Assembly (NCBI GenBank): GCA_028821575.1 | Contig: JAPPFW010000069.1 | Span: forward strand, 1 to 64,000 | Direction: 5' to 3' | DNA from: a bacterium | GTDB lineage: Bacteria; Actinomycetota; Acidimicrobiia; Spongiisociales; Spongiisociaceae | DNA length: 64,000 bases | Shown: one piece after another, positions 15,549-24,281 of the stretch | How the letters are laid out: each line of letters begins with the position of its first letter | Position numbering within the stretch: position 1 is the first letter of the stretch | Made by a program: the position numbers and the translations under genes | Notes under the pieces: model-generated | Databases searched by the model: none | What the model was told of the DNA's origin: nothing | The model's input: the letters and a program-made list of their open reading frames with translations, nothing else

Positions 15549-16622
15549 GTGCGGGCGTTGCTGGTCACCAACGATTATCCGCCCAAGGCGGGCGGGATAC
15601 AGCAGTACCTCTCCAACCTCGTCGGTTACTCGGGGTTGGTATTGAGGGTGCTGGCGGCGAAGGATCCTGCCGCCCGCCCGGAACCACACGTCGTGCGTGG
15701 CCGGGCTCCGTACCTTCTCCCGACGCCGGGGACCTATGGCTGGCTGGCGGAGCACATCGGGGACTTCGGCCCGGAAGTGATCGTGTTCGGAGCGCCTCAT
15801 CCGCTCGCCCAACTCGGTCCGCGGCTGGCACGGGAGTTCGGCATTCCCTACGTGGTGATCGCTCACGGGGCCGAGGTGACCGTTCCCGGCGCGATACCCG
15901 GTCTGCGGCAGGTGCTCGGATGGACCTTCCGTCACGCTTCCCTTGTACTGACCGTGTCGGCGTTCACGTCCCGGAAGGTGGCCGGGCTGGGCGCCGTCCG
16001 GACTTCGGTGCTCGGTGCGGGGGTCGATCTGGCGACGTTCCGCCCGCGCGACGGTCCCGCCGGGCCGAGGAACAGGCGGTTGGTCGTCGGGTGCATCTCG
16101 CGGTTCGTTCCCCGCAAGGGTCACCTGCGGGTCCTGGCCGCCGCAGAGCGGCTTGACGCAGCAGGGACGCCGGTCGAGGTGGTCCTGGCAGGTAGGGGAC
16201 GCCTCGAGGCCAGGATCAGGCGCCGCGCCGCCCGCGCAAACGTCCCGGTGCGAGTGGAGTCCGACGTTCCGTGGGAGGAACTCCCGGGGTTGTTCCGCTC
16301 TTGCGATGTGTTCGTCATGCCCGCCCGGTCGCGCTGGCTGGGTCTGGAAGCCGAAGGCTTGGGGATCGTGTACCTGGAAGCCTCGGCATCCGGCCTTCCG
16401 GTCGTGGCGGGAACCTCGGGGGGCGCGCCCGAGACGGTGATCCCGGGAGTCACCGGATATGTCGCCACGTCGATGGCCGAGATCGTCGACGCGGTCCGCC
16501 TGATCGCTGAACGGCGGGAAGAGATGGGCGCCGCGGCCCGAGAGCGCGCGGTCGATCAGTACTCTTGGGAGGCCGTCGCGGCCCGCTTCGACGCGGCCCT
16601 CTCCCGGGTGGTCGCCGGGTAG
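15549..16622 (+). CDS. GT4 glycosyltransferase, PimB-like phosphatidylinositol mannoside mannosyltransferase
   Basis: A 357-residue GT-B-fold, family 4 enzyme. The N-terminal NDYPPKAGGIQQYL motif binds the acceptor side, and the C-terminal domain has GLGIVYLEASASGLPVVAG and GGAPETV, the EX7E-type donor-binding region. It most resembles PimB', which transfers mannose from GDP-mannose to phosphatidylinositol monomannoside in actinobacteria. An inositol-3-phosphate synthase gene at 46945-48012 supports phosphatidylinositol-based lipids in this organism. It would act at the inner face of the membrane. Other GT4 roles (trehalose or glycolipid synthesis) cannot be excluded. Confidence 0.75.
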   Translation: MRALLVTNDYPPKAGGIQQYLSNLVGYSGLVLRVLAAKDPAARPEPHVVRGRAPYLLPTPGTYGWLAEHIGDFGPEVIVFGAPHPLAQLGPRLAREFGIPYVVIAHGAEVTVPGAIPGLRQVLGWTFRHASLVLTVSAFTSRKVAGLGAVRTSVLGAGVDLATFRPRDGPAGPRNRRLVVGCISRFVPRKGHLRVLAAAERLDAAGTPVEVVLAGRGRLEARIRRRAARANVPVRVESDVPWEELPGLFRSCDVFVMPARSRWLGLEAEGLGIVYLEASASGLPVVAGTSGGAPETVIPGVTGYVATSMAEIVDAVRLIAERREEMGAAARERAVDQYSWEAVAARFDAALSRVVAG

Positions 16623-16804
16623 GCCTATCACGCTCGCTTGCAGGGACCTCTGGTGTCCGGCCACCGCTCCGGCGGCGAATGGTGCCGAGTAGGTGATCCG
16701 ACCGTCGGCTACCACGACCTGCGCGTGACCGTCTCCTGGCTAACCGGACACTCCGCCGCGCTAGCGTACCGCCGGACGAGGCGACGAGGCGGGGAGGTAG
16801 GTCG

Positions 16805-17770
16805 ATGCGTGCAACCGTGATACGGAATCTCGGCGGTCCCGAAGTTCTGGTGACCGAAGATGTGGACGATCCTGTCGCCGGGTCCGGCGAGGTGGTGGTG
16901 GAGATAGCGGGGGCGGGCCTGAACTTCATCGACACGTATCACCGCACCGGTCTCTACCCGGTCGAGTTGCCGTTCACGCCGGGTCTCGAGGCCGCCGGTA
17001 GGGTCGTCTCGATCGGGAGCGGCGTCGAGGGTCTGTCGAGCGGGGACCGCGTGGCCTTCTGCTCGCGACTCGGTGCCTACTCGGAGCGAACTGCGATTCC
17101 CGCCGACCAGCTTGTCCCGGTTCCCGAGGCGGTGTCCCTGGACACAGCGGCGGCCTTGATGGTGCAGGGACTCACCGCCCTGTACCTGGCCACCGAGACC
17201 TACTCCCTCGAGGACGGGTCGACCTGCCTGATCCACGCCGGCGCCGGCGGCGTGGGTCTCATCCTCACCCAGATGGCCAAGCAGCTGGGCGCCACCGTCT
17301 TCACCACGGTCGGGAGCGACGCCAAGGCCGAAATCTCCCGTGCTGCGGGGGCGGATCACGTGATCGTCTACAGCAGGGAGGACTTCGGGGACCGGGTCCG
17401 GGAGATCGGCGGGGAGCGCCCTCTGGATGTGATCTACGACGGGGTCGGGAGGGCGACGGTCCCGACCGGGTTCGGGTTGCTGCGCAGATTCGGCTTGATG
17501 GTGGCGTTCGGGAACGCCTCGGGCGCGGTCGATCCCGTCGACCCCCTGGTCCTGAGCGCCAACGGATCCCTGTTCTTCACCCGCCCCACCCTGTTCGACC
17601 ACGTCGCCGAGCGCGATTCCTTGCTCGCCATGTCCGAACGGCTCTTCGACTGGATCGCCGACGGTATGGAGGTCCGCATCGGTGCGCGTTACCCCTTGGA
17701 GTCAGCCGCCGACGCCCACAGGGCACTGGAGGGCAGGGCTACCACCGGCAAGGTACTCATCGTACCGTAG
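16805..17770 (+). CDS. Zinc-free NAD(P)H:quinone oxidoreductase (MDR superfamily)
   Basis: A 321-residue medium-chain reductase of the quinone oxidoreductase type. It has the GroES-like N domain (NFIDTYHRTGLYPVELPFTPG), the nucleotide-binding HAGAGGVG near residue 141, and lacks the cysteine cluster for structural zinc. Residues R and K that would bind the NADP phosphate are suggested by VGSDAKAE. It reduces quinones or other small electrophiles by one or two electrons. The ATG at 16805 is preceded by GGGGAGG about eight bases upstream. It is a single-gene unit. Confidence 0.88.
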   Translation: MRATVIRNLGGPEVLVTEDVDDPVAGSGEVVVEIAGAGLNFIDTYHRTGLYPVELPFTPGLEAAGRVVSIGSGVEGLSSGDRVAFCSRLGAYSERTAIPADQLVPVPEAVSLDTAAALMVQGLTALYLATETYSLEDGSTCLIHAGAGGVGLILTQMAKQLGATVFTTVGSDAKAEISRAAGADHVIVYSREDFGDRVREIGGERPLDVIYDGVGRATVPTGFGLLRRFGLMVAFGNASGAVDPVDPLVLSANGSLFFTRPTLFDHVAERDSLLAMSERLFDWIADGMEVRIGARYPLESAADAHRALEGRATTGKVLIVP

Positions 17771-17900
17771 GGGGCGACCTCCGGCGTTCGCGCCCGGGAT
17801 CCGACGTCCGGCCCGGATGCGGACGATACGCCGGACGTTCCCGGACCCCTGCCAGACGTCGATCGGAGTCCCGCCGCGACTCGTTACCTGGCGTCCATCA

Positions 17901-18063
17901 GGTCGCGAAAATCGTCGGCGCCGACCAGTCCGCCGGGCCCACCCCCGCCACCACCTCGCCTGGGTCCGGACGTGCCTCTCCCCGCCCGGTGCGGGCATTC
18001 GTCCGGCAAACGTGACCTTCGAGCGGTCGAATGACGTCGGGTTCTAGCCGCTGAGGTGTTTGG
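17901..18063. repeat. Diverged ~165-bp intergenic repeat, copy B
   Basis: Collinear with copy A at 8472-8639. Between the shared ends (GGTCGCGAAAA and GGTGTTTGG) are common blocks, including TCCGCCGGGCCCACCCCCGC-type sequence and CGAGCGGTCGAATGACGTC. On the minus strand an uninterrupted frame reads Gly6-Pro, then GLVGADDFRDLMDAR and a stop at 17884; copy A encodes a related stretch. Both copies follow the 3' end of a plus-strand oxidoreductase gene. Confidence 0.55.
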
Positions 18064-18174
18064 TATTTGCAGTATGTACCACCGGTGTGACAGTGACAAC
18101 CCTTCCACGCGGCGCTCGCGCCGGCAGGTCGACAGGTTCCTCTGACATTGCGCCGGTAGAAAGCACCCCGGGTG

Positions 18175-18180
18175 TATCTT
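18175..18180 (+). promoter_or_regulatory. Leaderless-type -10 box of the deacetylase gene
   Basis: TATCTT (TANNNT) ends eight bases before the GTG at 18189. No ribosome site is visible before that GTG, which fits a leaderless message and supports this start over internal GTGs at 18231 and 18249. Confidence 0.35.
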
Positions 18181-18188
18181 TGTGATCA

Positions 18189-19598
18189 GTGATTGCTCCG
18201 CCATTCTCATCCGGTTCGCATAGGTTCCCGGTGGTACGGCGTGGCACGGTGAGCCGGTGGCGGGCGGCCGCATATATGGTCACCGGTCTCGTAGTGCTGT
18301 CCGTCGCAGCCTGTTCCGAATCGCCCCCGACCCCGGACGGTGCGGAGTCCATTTCGGTTCTGCCGGGCACGATGGTCGAATCGACGACTACAGCGGATGT
18401 TCCCCTCTCGTTGGAGGCTGATGGGACCACGAGTCCGGACCGTGGCTCCGCCGGGGGTGCCGTAGCGTCGACCTCCCCGGCTGCAACGGCGGGCGCCGAC
18501 GCGGGTAGCGTCGAATCCGACCCGGCGCCGATTCCCGAGACGGACCGGGGGACCGATGCAGCTTCGTCCACCGACGACGCCGGAAGCGAGAACGAAGTTG
18601 CCGAACCGGTTTCCGAGGGCGAGCTGTCACGCGCCGATACGGTTCCCGCGCCTTCGGGTAGCCTCCCGGCGCCGACGACCGACATCCTGCTGGAGGGCCC
18701 GTACCGGCCCGACATCCAAGTCCGCGTCGACCGCGGGGAGATACGCGCCATCGCCAACGGAACGGTCGCGCCCCGGTGCCGGCTGGTCTACGCCGTGGAG
18801 GCGGCGGTGGGACAGACGTTGACAGCGGCACTGGATGCGCCGTCCGGCGTCTGGCTCGAGTTGAGGCTGGACGACGATGTCCTCGTCTCGGAGGCCGAGG
18901 CATCCCTACGGGTGGAGGCGACCTTGCCGGCCGGGGGCTCGTGGAGGGTGGGGGTGGTCTCCACGAGCGATGACTTCAACGACTACGCGTTGACCATACG
19001 TGTCTTGCCACCCCCGCCCATCTCCACCAGATCCTCGATCGAACCCGGAAGCGCGGTGTACTTGACCTTCGACGACGGTCCCGACCCGCGCAACACCCCC
19101 CACATCCTCGACATCCTCGCTCGTTACAACGCTCGGGCCACGTTCTTCGTGGTTGGCAGGCTGGTGGCCGGCTATCCGGATCTCTTCCAACGGATCGTCT
19201 CCGAGGGCCACACGGTGGCGAACCATACGTGGAACCACGAGAACCTCGCCAAGCTGTCCAGGGCGGAATTCGACAGGACGATCGGCCGGACCGAGGAGAT
19301 CCTCGGTGAGTACGCCACCCCTTGCTTGCGACCCCCTTACGGGGCGACCGGTAGACACACGCGGGCCTGGGCGGCCGAGCACGGGCTCGAGGTGCATATG
19401 TGGTCGGTCAGCGCCAATGACTGGGAAGGTCTCGATGCCGAGGCCATCGCGGATCGGATACTGACTCGCATCACCGATGGATCGGTGGTCCTGATGCACG
19501 ACGGAGGTGGTAACCGTGCGCAGACGGTTCGGGGCCTGGAGATCATTCTGGAGGAACTGGCCTTGCACCGGCTCAGGTACGAGCCTCTTTGCATCTAG
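18189..19598 (+). CDS. Secreted lipoprotein polysaccharide deacetylase (NodB homology)
   Basis: A 469-residue exported enzyme. The N terminus has a basic region, a hydrophobic stretch and a lipobox LSVAAC (Cys near residue 42), so it is likely a lipoprotein. Next comes a Ser/Thr/Ala/Pro-rich linker of over 100 residues with low complexity, a beta-rich domain (about 170-270) of unknown family, and the NodB domain (about 285-469). The domain has VYLTFDDGPDP with the catalytic and metal-binding Asp pair, HTVANHTWNH for the metal His, RPPYGA and MHDGGG. It probably removes N-acetyl groups from peptidoglycan or a surface glycan. The GTG at 18189 is preceded by a leaderless-type TATCTT. Confidence 0.85.
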   Translation: MIAPPFSSGSHRFPVVRRGTVSRWRAAAYMVTGLVVLSVAACSESPPTPDGAESISVLPGTMVESTTTADVPLSLEADGTTSPDRGSAGGAVASTSPAATAGADAGSVESDPAPIPETDRGTDAASSTDDAGSENEVAEPVSEGELSRADTVPAPSGSLPAPTTDILLEGPYRPDIQVRVDRGEIRAIANGTVAPRCRLVYAVEAAVGQTLTAALDAPSGVWLELRLDDDVLVSEAEASLRVEATLPAGGSWRVGVVSTSDDFNDYALTIRVLPPPPISTRSSIEPGSAVYLTFDDGPDPRNTPHILDILARYNARATFFVVGRLVAGYPDLFQRIVSEGHTVANHTWNHENLAKLSRAEFDRTIGRTEEILGEYATPCLRPPYGATGRHTRAWAAEHGLEVHMWSVSANDWEGLDAEAIADRILTRITDGSVVLMHDGGGNRAQTVRGLEIILEELALHRLRYEPLCI

Positions 19599-19631
19599 TC
19601 CCCGTATACACGTGGTTCCTGCACGTCGCGA

Positions 19632-20135
19632 TCAGCCGCCGCGGGTGGCGATACGTGCCGGTCTCCAGGAGGCAGCCAGATGGACTGCTGAGAGGCCGAT
19701 GACCGCCAGGAGTACCTGGGCGCGGTTGGCGCTGCTGAGATCGACGCCCAAGGCGAGATCGAGAGACCAGCCACCCGCCCCGATGAGAGCCACCGACGCC
19801 CCCGCAACCGCCAACGTGATCACGTACTCGTAGCCCTGGCCCTTGTTGAAGATGAAGAAGCCGTTGCGCAGGTGTTCGGTGAGGAACGCTACCAGCATTA
19901 TCGCCACCGCACCCGCCGCGGCCGGTGTGGTCATCAGCCCGAGGATCATCCCGAGGCCGATCGCGATCTCGATCACGGACAGCAGCCAGGCCTGGAATCT
20001 GGGCGCGCGCCAGCCGACCCTTCCCAGCCAGCGACCGGTACCTTCCAGGGTCCGGGCGTGGTTGGCGCCGTGGACCAACATCACGAGGCCTACCCAGCCT
20101 CGAAGCATCAAAAGAGCTAGGTCGGAGTAGTCCAA
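19632..20135 (-). CDS. DoxX-family integral membrane protein
   Basis: A small membrane protein with four or five hydrophobic segments, of the DoxX/DoxD-like family (LMLRGWVGLVMLVHGANHAR near the start, GLGMILGLMTTPAAAGA, then AFLTEHLRNGFFIFNKGQGYEY). Members take part in thiosulfate oxidation or thiol redox complexes in some species; here no partner is adjacent, so the role is open. I start it at the TTG at 20135 (167 residues): GAAGGA lies six bases upstream, and the longer frame from 20213 only adds an Arg-rich stretch. Confidence 0.82.
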   Translation of the reverse strand: MDYSDLALLMLRGWVGLVMLVHGANHARTLEGTGRWLGRVGWRAPRFQAWLLSVIEIAIGLGMILGLMTTPAAAGAVAIMLVAFLTEHLRNGFFIFNKGQGYEYVITLAVAGASVALIGAGGWSLDLALGVDLSSANRAQVLLAVIGLSAVHLAASWRPARIATRGG

Positions 20136-20234
20136 CTCTCGTCCTTCTCGCGTGGGGCGAAGGTTAGCCGCCCGACCCCGCATGGGGTGGGGACTCGGGC
20201 CCCGAGCCGGCACTGGGACCCGTCGCCGGGTTGA

Positions 20235-21359
20235 TCATCCGGAAAGAAGGACGGGTATCTCCACCTCTTCCGGTTCCAGGCCTCCGTGGTAGCCGACCAG
20301 GCGAGTGTCCATGTGGCCGGGGAGAAGCACGCGTCCACGGTCAGCGAGGAAGGCGCCGGTCGGCTTGCGTACACGACCTGGTTGGACTCTCGCTCCACGG
20401 TCCGCTCCGGCGCCCCACAGCCGCGCGAGCGTTTCGCGTGGATGCCAGGCGGCAGGCAGGCGCTCGCCCAACTCCTCTATCCGCTCCCGGGGACCCGTCA
20501 CGTAGAGGGACCGCGGGTCGCCGAAGAGGGTCAGGCCCGGTGTGTCCCGGCTGCGCAGCCGGAGCTTCCCCGGTTCTGGGATCGAGAGCACGCCGTGATC
20601 CGCGGTCCCGACCATGGCGACGTGGCCGGGAAGGCGGGCCGAGATGCGTTCCCATGCGTTGGAGGCATCGGCCACCGCATGCGCGTAGGCGCGGCTCGAC
20701 GGACCCTGCATGTGGGCCGCTATGTCGACGAGGTGGTAGTAGACGAAGAGGAGCCGCCCGGGCACCCGGGCGAGCTCGACCGTGGCCCGCACCAGCTCGT
20801 CGGTACCTGTCACACCCTCGAACCGGCAACCCCGGTACAGGGACTTTGTCAGGGGGGTTCCGGCGAAGGCGTCCGGCTGCACGGTGATCGCCTCGACGCC
20901 GGCCGCGCCGAGCCGCTCCCACAGGTTGGGCGCGGGGAGGAGGCCCGCTGCGTAGGACGCAACCGGCCGGCCGGCGGTGTCGATCCACCTGAGCCCGTTG
21001 ACTGGGCGAGGGTGGCTGTTGAGAAGAAGGAAGTGTCCGATGAAGCCGTGCCGGGCCGGGGGAAGACCGGTGGCGACACAGGCCAGGCTCACGGTCGTGG
21101 TGGTCGGGAAGGGGGCATGGATGGTCCCCCGATGCGAGGACGCGAGACCTCCTGCGGCCGGATGCCGGAGTTGATGCACGCCGAGTCCGTCGATCAGGAA
21201 GAGGATGTAGGTGGCTGCGGTTGGGATGCGATCCGCTACGTCGGTCCGTAGCCGGGGGGCGGGCGCGGACCCGGTCAGGCGCCATTCCAACTCGGCGACC
21301 AGGTTGTTCAGGGATCCCCCCGAATAGTCGGGTGCCAGGAGTTCGGAGGGGATGGTCAC
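20235..21359 (-). CDS. Alkaline-phosphatase-superfamily phosphodiesterase / nucleotide pyrophosphatase
   Basis: A 374-residue metal-dependent hydrolase of the type I phosphodiesterase/nucleotide pyrophosphatase family. The first metal site is in LFLIDGLGVHQL, the probable Thr nucleophile in FPTTTTVSLACVATG, and later metal ligands in HLVDIAAHMQG and GTADHGV. No signal peptide is apparent, so it is probably cytoplasmic. The substrate (nucleotide, phospholipid or phosphonate ester) is not evident. The GTG start has a TACCGT box seven bases upstream. It is divergent from the nuo operon. Confidence 0.82.
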   Translation of the reverse strand: MTIPSELLAPDYSGGSLNNLVAELEWRLTGSAPAPRLRTDVADRIPTAATYILFLIDGLGVHQLRHPAAGGLASSHRGTIHAPFPTTTTVSLACVATGLPPARHGFIGHFLLLNSHPRPVNGLRWIDTAGRPVASYAAGLLPAPNLWERLGAAGVEAITVQPDAFAGTPLTKSLYRGCRFEGVTGTDELVRATVELARVPGRLLFVYYHLVDIAAHMQGPSSRAYAHAVADASNAWERISARLPGHVAMVGTADHGVLSIPEPGKLRLRSRDTPGLTLFGDPRSLYVTGPRERIEELGERLPAAWHPRETLARLWGAGADRGARVQPGRVRKPTGAFLADRGRVLLPGHMDTRLVGYHGGLEPEEVEIPVLLSG

Positions 21360-21366
21360 CGGCCGA

Positions 21367-21372
21367 ACGGTA
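21367..21372 (-). promoter_or_regulatory. Leaderless-type -10 box of the phosphodiesterase gene
   Basis: On the minus strand TACCGT lies seven bases before the GTG start at 21359, without a ribosome site. It has the same hexamer and spacing as the box before the PimB-like gene. Confidence 0.4.
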
Positions 21373-21472
21373 GCGGCCGGCCGGTGGAAGCCCGCTCGAG
21401 CGCCGCGCCGCAGTGCCTACTCCGTGACCCGAGCCGAGCACCGGCGGAATTCATGGGGACGGGGTTGGCACC

Positions 21473-21478
21473 TATACT
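21473..21478 (+). promoter_or_regulatory. Candidate -10 box of the nuo operon
   Basis: TATACT lies about 112 bases before nuoA in the region divergent from the phosphodiesterase gene. The -35 region (ATTCAT or nearby) is weak. The leader would contain a GTCCCG/CGGGAC hairpin at 21507-21529. Confidence 0.4.
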
Positions 21479-21590
21479 CGCCAGGGTTCGGCAGATGCAG
21501 GAGTGTGTCCCGACGCGGCCGCACGGGACGGGTCGGAGTCCATGTCCCAGCGGCCCTACCAGGCAAGCGGCGAGCGACAGCGGAGCGATC

Positions 21591-21956
21591 GTGAGCGAAT
21601 ACTTCCAGGACTACATCGCGGTGGCTGCCTTCGCCGCTTTCGGTGTCGTCCTGGTGGCTCTCACGCTTGGTATCACCTACCTGGTGCGTCCCTCCAACCC
21701 GGGCAAGGAGAAGCTGTCCACCTACGAGTGCGGCGTCGATCCGGTCGGCGACGGGTGGAACCAGACCTTCGTCCGCTACTACATATTCGGCCTGCTGTTC
21801 GTTCTGTTCGACGTGGAGGCGGTGTTCATCTTCCCATGGGCGATCGTTGCGGAAGACCTGGGCCTGCCGGGTGTTATCGCCGTCATCATCTTCATCCTCA
21901 CCCTGCTCGAGGGGCTTCTGTACGCGGTGCGCAAGGGGGTGCTGAAATGGGAGTGA
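21591..21956 (+). CDS. nuoA: NADH-quinone oxidoreductase subunit A
   Basis: Small membrane subunit at the junction of the peripheral and membrane arms of complex I. The 121 residues contain three hydrophobic segments and the conserved loop [11 protein letters not shown] with its quinone-channel cysteine, followed by [12 protein letters not shown]. The GTG at 21591 has GGAG five bases upstream; the open frame extends to 21384, but that part is unrelated to NuoA. First gene of the eleven-gene operon. Confidence 0.95.
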   Translation: MSEYFQDYIAVAAFAAFGVVLVALTLGITYLVRPSNPGKEKLSTYECGVDPVGDGWNQTFVRYYIFGLLFVLFDVEAVFIFPWAIVAEDLGLPGVIAVIIFILTLLEGLLYAVRKGVLKWE

Positions 21957-21972
21957 GAACGGAGGCGCGGTC

Positions 21973-22473
21973 GTGGGCGTAGTCGCCGAGCGGTTCGGCG
22001 GGCTCAAACCGGTCTCGTGGCTCCTGAACTGGTCGCGTCGGTACTCGCTGTGGCTGTTCCAATTCGGACTCGCCTGCTGTGCAATCGAGATGATGGCTGC
22101 CTCCGGTCCCCGGTACGACTTCATGCGCTTCGGCATCATCCCGCTGCCCGCCTCACCCCGGCAGGCCGATCTGATGGTGGTGGCGGGGACCGTGACCGAC
22201 AAGATGGCCCCGGCCGTCAAGCGGCTGTACGAGCAGATGCCCGAGCCCAAGTACGTGATCTCGATGGGCTCGTGTTCCAACTGCGGCGGGCCGTACTGGG
22301 ACTCCTACTCGGTGACCAAGGGAGTCGACCAGATCATCCCGGTCGATGTCTACGTACCGGGCTGCCCACCCCGTCCGGAGGCCCTGATGGACGGGATCGT
22401 CCTGCTGCAGGAGAAGATCAGCCGGGAAGATGTCCGTGAGAAGTGGAAGCAGCGTGACCGCCAGCCAGTCTGA
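21973..22473 (+). CDS. nuoB: NADH-quinone oxidoreductase subunit B
   Basis: Carries the terminal iron-sulfur cluster N2 next to the quinone site of complex I. The cluster cysteines are visible as the tandem pair in [11 protein letters not shown], one in GSCSNCGG and one in VPGCPPRPE. The 166-residue length is normal. A GGAGG site lies seven bases before the GTG start. It overlaps the start of nuoC. Confidence 0.96.
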   Translation: MGVVAERFGGLKPVSWLLNWSRRYSLWLFQFGLACCAIEMMAASGPRYDFMRFGIIPLPASPRQADLMVVAGTVTDKMAPAVKRLYEQMPEPKYVISMGSCSNCGGPYWDSYSVTKGVDQIIPVDVYVPGCPPRPEALMDGIVLLQEKISREDVREKWKQRDRQPV

Positions 22474-23056
22474 GTCCACCGCACCCGGATCGGCCGACGT
22501 CCTCGGTGCGTTCGCTGAGTCCGTGGCGTCCGCGATCGGTGGTCAGGCCGAGGTGGCGCACGGCACCGCCAAGGTACGGGTGTCCCCCGACGCATGGAAA
22601 GAGGCACTGACCGTTGCCAGGGACGATTTGGGGCTGGTGTTCCTGTCCTGGCTTTCCGCAGTCGACTGGTCCAACGAGGTGGCGGTGGGCGACGGGCACG
22701 ATGAGCCGGTGGAGGAGCGTTACGAGGTGCTGTGCGCGATCTCGGACCTCACCGACGGAAACCTGGTGGTGATCTCGACCGATGTGGAACATGGCGCCCC
22801 GTCGATCGACAGCGTCACCGATGTGTACGCCGGCACCAACTGGCACGAGCGGGAAGCAGCGGAGATGTTCGGGATTGACTTCGTAGGCCATCCCGATCTC
22901 ATCAAGCTCTACCTCCCGGACGCGTTCGAGGGGCATCCGCTGCGGAAGAGCTACCCGCTGCTGAGCCGGGAGGTGAAGCCGTGGCCCGGCAAGGTGGACG
23001 TCGAGGACATGCCCGAGAACGGCGCGCAACCCAGCACCGAGAACCCGGGAACGTGA
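22454..23056 (+). CDS. nuoC: NADH-quinone oxidoreductase subunit C
   Basis: Peripheral-arm subunit of complex I, about 200 residues, with the 30-kDa-subunit signature [20 protein letters not shown] and the C-terminal HPLRKSYPL. It is separate from NuoD, unlike the fused NuoCD of enterobacteria. Two starts are possible: the GTG at 22454 with GGAAG four bases upstream (20-base overlap with nuoB), which I prefer, and the ATG at 22430 without a well-placed ribosome site. The C-terminal tail is acidic and Pro-rich. Confidence 0.92.
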   Translation: MTASQSESTAPGSADVLGAFAESVASAIGGQAEVAHGTAKVRVSPDAWKEALTVARDDLGLVFLSWLSAVDWSNEVAVGDGHDEPVEERYEVLCAISDLTDGNLVVISTDVEHGAPSIDSVTDVYAGTNWHEREAAEMFGIDFVGHPDLIKLYLPDAFEGHPLRKSYPLLSREVKPWPGKVDVEDMPENGAQPSTENPGT

Positions 23057-23096
23057 TGGTCTGTCTTCACGACGCCGTTTCACAGGCAGACCACTG

Positions 23097-24281
23097 ATGG
23101 ACCGCACGCTGGCACACCACCTCTCCGAGGTTGCGGTCTCGGTCGAACTCGAGACCGAGGGAATGACCCTCAATATCGGTCCCCAGCATCCCTCCACCCA
23201 TGGCGTGCTCCGCCTGGTGGCCACTGTCGACGGGGAACGGGCGACCAACGTCCGCCCGGTCATCGGGTACATGCACCGTGGCTACGAGAAGCTCGCCGAG
23301 GTGCGTACCTACCCCCAGATAACCACCATCATCAACCGGATCGATTGGGTTTCGGGGTTTGCCAACGAGGTTCCGTTCATCGTGGCGGCCGAGCGGCTGA
23401 TGGGGGTGGAGGCGCCGGATCGGGCGCAGTGGATCAGGCTGGTGCTCACCGAGATGGCGCGCATATCTTCCCACCTGGTGTTCATGGCTTCGTACCCGCT
23501 GGAGTTGGGCGCCGCCACCCCGCTCTTCTTCGCCCTGAGGGAGCGGGAACGGGTGCTGGACCTGCTCGAGTCGGTCACCGGCGGCCGGTTCCATCCCAAC
23601 TTCAACCGGATCGGCGGGGTCAAGCCGGTCTACGCAGCAGGGCCCACCACCAAGAGGGCGGGGATGGACATCCCCTCCGGTTTCCTCGCCGAGACGCGCG
23701 ACGCGATGGGCAAGGTCGAGGGCACGTGCGACGAGATCGAGCGACTGGTGGCCGGAAACGAGGTGTTCCTGGCCCGCACCAAGGGGGTAGGGGTCATGCC
23801 CGTGGATGTGGGCGCCTCCTACGGCGTATCGGGACCGAACCTGCGCGCCTCGGGATGCGCCTTCGACCTGCGCAAAGTCTCGGACTACCTCCCGTACGAC
23901 CAATTCGACTTTGACATCCCCATCGGGGAGAACGGCGACTGCTGGGACCGGTGGTGGGTGCGCCTGCAGGAGATCCGCCAGTCGGCCCGGATCATCCGCC
24001 AGGCCATCGACGGCATCCCGTCGGGTCCACTGCAGGCAAAGGTGCCCCGCATCATCAAGGTGCCGGCCGGGGAGACCTACGTGCGGGCCGAGAACCCCAA
24101 GGGCGAGATGGGTTATCACCTGGTGTCGCTCGGCGGTCTCGGGCCCTACCGGCTCAAGATCCGCTCGGCGTCCTTCTCCAACCTGTCCATCCTCCCCTGG
24201 ATACTGGATGGCGCCCTCGTTCCCGACTTCATCGCCATCATGGGGTCCCTGGACTTCGTGCTGGGAGACGTTGACCGATGA
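23097..24281 (+). CDS. nuoD: NADH-quinone oxidoreductase subunit D
   Basis: The 49-kDa-type subunit that forms the quinone-binding pocket with NuoB. The 394 residues include LNIGPQHPSTHGVLRL, GYMHRGYEKLAE, RIGGVKPVYAAGPTTKR and the closing GSLDFVLGDVDR. Its stop overlaps the nuoH start in ATGA. In most bacteria nuoE, nuoF and nuoG follow at this point; here nuoH comes directly, so the NADH-oxidising module is missing from the operon. Confidence 0.96.
   Translation: MDRTLAHHLSEVAVSVELETEGMTLNIGPQHPSTHGVLRLVATVDGERATNVRPVIGYMHRGYEKLAEVRTYPQITTIINRIDWVSGFANEVPFIVAAERLMGVEAPDRAQWIRLVLTEMARISSHLVFMASYPLELGAATPLFFALRERERVLDLLESVTGGRFHPNFNRIGGVKPVYAAGPTTKRAGMDIPSGFLAETRDAMGKVEGTCDEIERLVAGNEVFLARTKGVGVMPVDVGASYGVSGPNLRASGCAFDLRKVSDYLPYDQFDFDIPIGENGDCWDRWWVRLQEIRQSARIIRQAIDGIPSGPLQAKVPRIIKVPAGETYVRAENPKGEMGYHLVSLGGLGPYRLKIRSASFSNLSILPWILDGALVPDFIAIMGSLDFVLGDVDR

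Larger units (their letters stand above)
17771..18188. other. Intergenic region before the polysaccharide deacetylase gene
   Basis: No gene is supported. It holds copy B of the ~165-bp repeat (17901-18063) and, at its right end, the leaderless-type promoter of the next gene. A minus-strand frame ending at 17884 stays open across it, but it has no family resemblance or ribosome site. Confidence 0.6.

Noticed and set aside
20286-21251. Plus-strand open frame opposite the phosphodiesterase gene
   Set aside because: No family resemblance, whereas the minus-strand product has all metal-binding motifs.
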